A model generated the notes under the pieces. That model worked only from the letters and a program-made list of their open reading frames with translations, did not search any database and was not told where the DNA came from. The translations under genes and the position numbers were made by a program. This document shows positions 63,393 to 64,000 of a stretch of 64,000 bases of DNA, piece by piece. Position 1 is the first letter of the stretch, and each line of letters opens with the position of its first letter. Source of the stretch: Microbacterium ginsengiterrae (GTDB lineage: Bacteria; Actinomycetota; Actinomycetes; Actinomycetales; Microbacteriaceae); NCBI RefSeq assembly GCF_014205075.1, contig NZ_JACHMU010000001.1, positions 1,178,001 to 1,242,000 on the forward strand. The letters are read 5' to 3'.

Positions 63393-63398
63393 ACCATA
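63393..63398 (-). promoter_or_regulatory. -10 hexamer TATGGT, leader peptide/aroG promoter
   Basis: Ends 8 nt before the A of the leader-peptide ATG at 63385. The -35 region is not clear. Confidence 0.65.
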
Positions 63399-63421
63399 CC
63401 GCATCGCCGGAGCACCGGGCG

Positions 63422-63865
63422 TCATGTGACGGAGCGACGTACGCGCTCTGCGAGGAAGGCGAGGTCTGCCTCGGTGAGCGCGGCGACGGCGTAGGACACC
63501 GGCCACACGTTCCCGTCGTCGAGGGCCGCGGGGGCTTCGAACTCGAAGGTCGCGTACCGCACCTTGAACTTGGACTTCGGCTTGAAGAAGCACACGACCT
63601 TTCCCGCCTCGTTCGCCCATGCCGGCATGCCGTAGTACGTGCGTGGCATGAGCTGAGGGGCGTTCTCGGTGACCATCGCGGCGATCCTCTCCGCGAGCGC
63701 CCGATCGTCATCCGGCATCTCGGCGATCTTGCCGTTCACCTCGGCCTCACCCTCTGCGCGCGCCTGCTCGGGGCTCTTCTTCGCCCGTGAGCGGCTCGTC
63801 CTGCTCTCGGTGAGCTTGGCCTTCATCGCCTCGCGCTCTTCTGCCGTGAAATTCTTGTCTGACAT
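63422..63865 (-). CDS. DUF1801 family protein
   Basis: A 147-aa protein. A charged, Lys/Glu-rich N-terminal helix (residues about 5-45) precedes the DUF1801 fold: MPRTYYGMPAWANEAGKVVCFFKPKSKFKVRYATFEFE by segments, then LTEADLAFLAERV. Members such as YdhG/FraB-like proteins of Bacillus are called iron chaperones, but proof is limited to few cases. ATG preceded by GGAAGGAA. Monocistronic. Confidence 0.88.
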   Translation of the reverse strand: MSDKNFTAEEREAMKAKLTESRTSRSRAKKSPEQARAEGEAEVNGKIAEMPDDDRALAERIAAMVTENAPQLMPRTYYGMPAWANEAGKVVCFFKPKSKFKVRYATFEFEAPAALDDGNVWPVSYAVAALTEADLAFLAERVRRSVT

Positions 63866-63967
63866 GGGGATTCCTTCCTCGTCCTCACAGCGTACGAACG
63901 CATCGGCGCGCGGTGCTTCTCGATTTCTGACGGATCCGCCGGAGAACTCCGGCCCGAACCCGCCCAG

Positions 63968-63973
63968 TAAGGT
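63968..63973 (+). promoter_or_regulatory. -10 hexamer TAAGGT, leaderless gene at right edge
   Basis: Ends 7 nt before the A of the ATG at 63980. Confidence 0.6.
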
Positions 63974-63979
63974 GAAGGC

Positions 63980-64000
63980 ATGGATCTGCGGGTCGCGGCG
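63980..64000 (+). CDS. Start of a gene cut by the right edge
   Basis: Only seven codons (MDLRVAA) are visible. The call rests on the leaderless promoter TAAGGT at the exact distance and on the open frame to the edge. Nothing can be said of the product. Confidence 0.5.

Overview
This window is a high-GC actinobacterial chromosome segment that contains the replication origin. The gene order rpmH-rnpA-yidD-yidC-jag-rsmG-parA-parB on the left arm and dnaA-dnaN-recF-dciA-gyrB-gyrA-DUF3566-tRNA-Ile-tRNA-Ala on the right arm is the classical actinobacterial origin layout. Protein content, codon choice (nearly all third positions G or C) and the absence of mycobacterial or streptomycete features suggest the family Microbacteriaceae, most likely Microbacterium; the genus is an inference from protein style, not from a search.

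Layout. 1-13 kb: accessory metabolism, namely the tail of a zinc alcohol dehydrogenase, an msrB-msrA repair pair, a cupin, an SDR, a DUF808 membrane protein, a DUF222/HNH endonuclease, an FMN-riboswitch-controlled PnuX-type transporter coupled to a J-domain protein, small membrane and S4 proteins, a PCMT-like methyltransferase, a histidine phosphatase, and a flavin/NADP oxidoreductase operon facing a MarR regulator. 13-16.6 kb: dnaB and the rpsF-ssb-rpsR-rplI operon. 16.6-22.6 kb: a complete dipeptide/oligopeptide ABC operon facing an AsnC/Lrp regulator. 22.6-35.6 kb: membrane proteins, a glycosyltransferase/TetR pair, the CCA-adding enzyme, a cell-wall-anchored purple-acid-type phosphatase, a third LLM oxidoreductase, an NPPF methyltransferase and a DUF6049 protein. 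35.6-45.3 kb: trxB-trxA, a sugar porter, parB-parA, a 1.4-kb gene-free parS region, and rsmG-jag-yidC-yidD-rnpA-rpmH. 45.3-55.6 kb: dnaA, oriC, dnaN, recF, dciA, gyrB, gyrA, DUF3566. 55.6-64 kb: a two-component system with a DUF4097 protein, two tRNAs, a GntR/TIM-barrel pair, a hydrolase-regulator operon, the DAHP synthase gene with an aromatic leader peptide, and a DUF1801 protein. Genes run mostly away from oriC near the origin, so they are co-oriented with replication.

The regulatory DNA is the most interesting part. (1) At least 15 starts, including a leader peptide, sit 7-8 nt after a TANNNT -10 hexamer with no room for a ribosome binding site, so leaderless translation is widespread here. 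(2) The DAHP synthase gene is preceded by a leaderless 19-aa peptide with a Trp-Tyr-Ala-Tyr-Phe run, followed by competing hairpins: an attenuator. (3) Five exact parS sites and one degenerate copy lie in about 2.1 kb, one inside the first codons of parA. (4) Several divergent or autoregulated gene pairs carry visible inverted-repeat operators. (5) A second cluster of DnaA boxes lies upstream of dnaB, about 32 kb from oriC. No prophage, IS element, CRISPR array or obvious island was seen.
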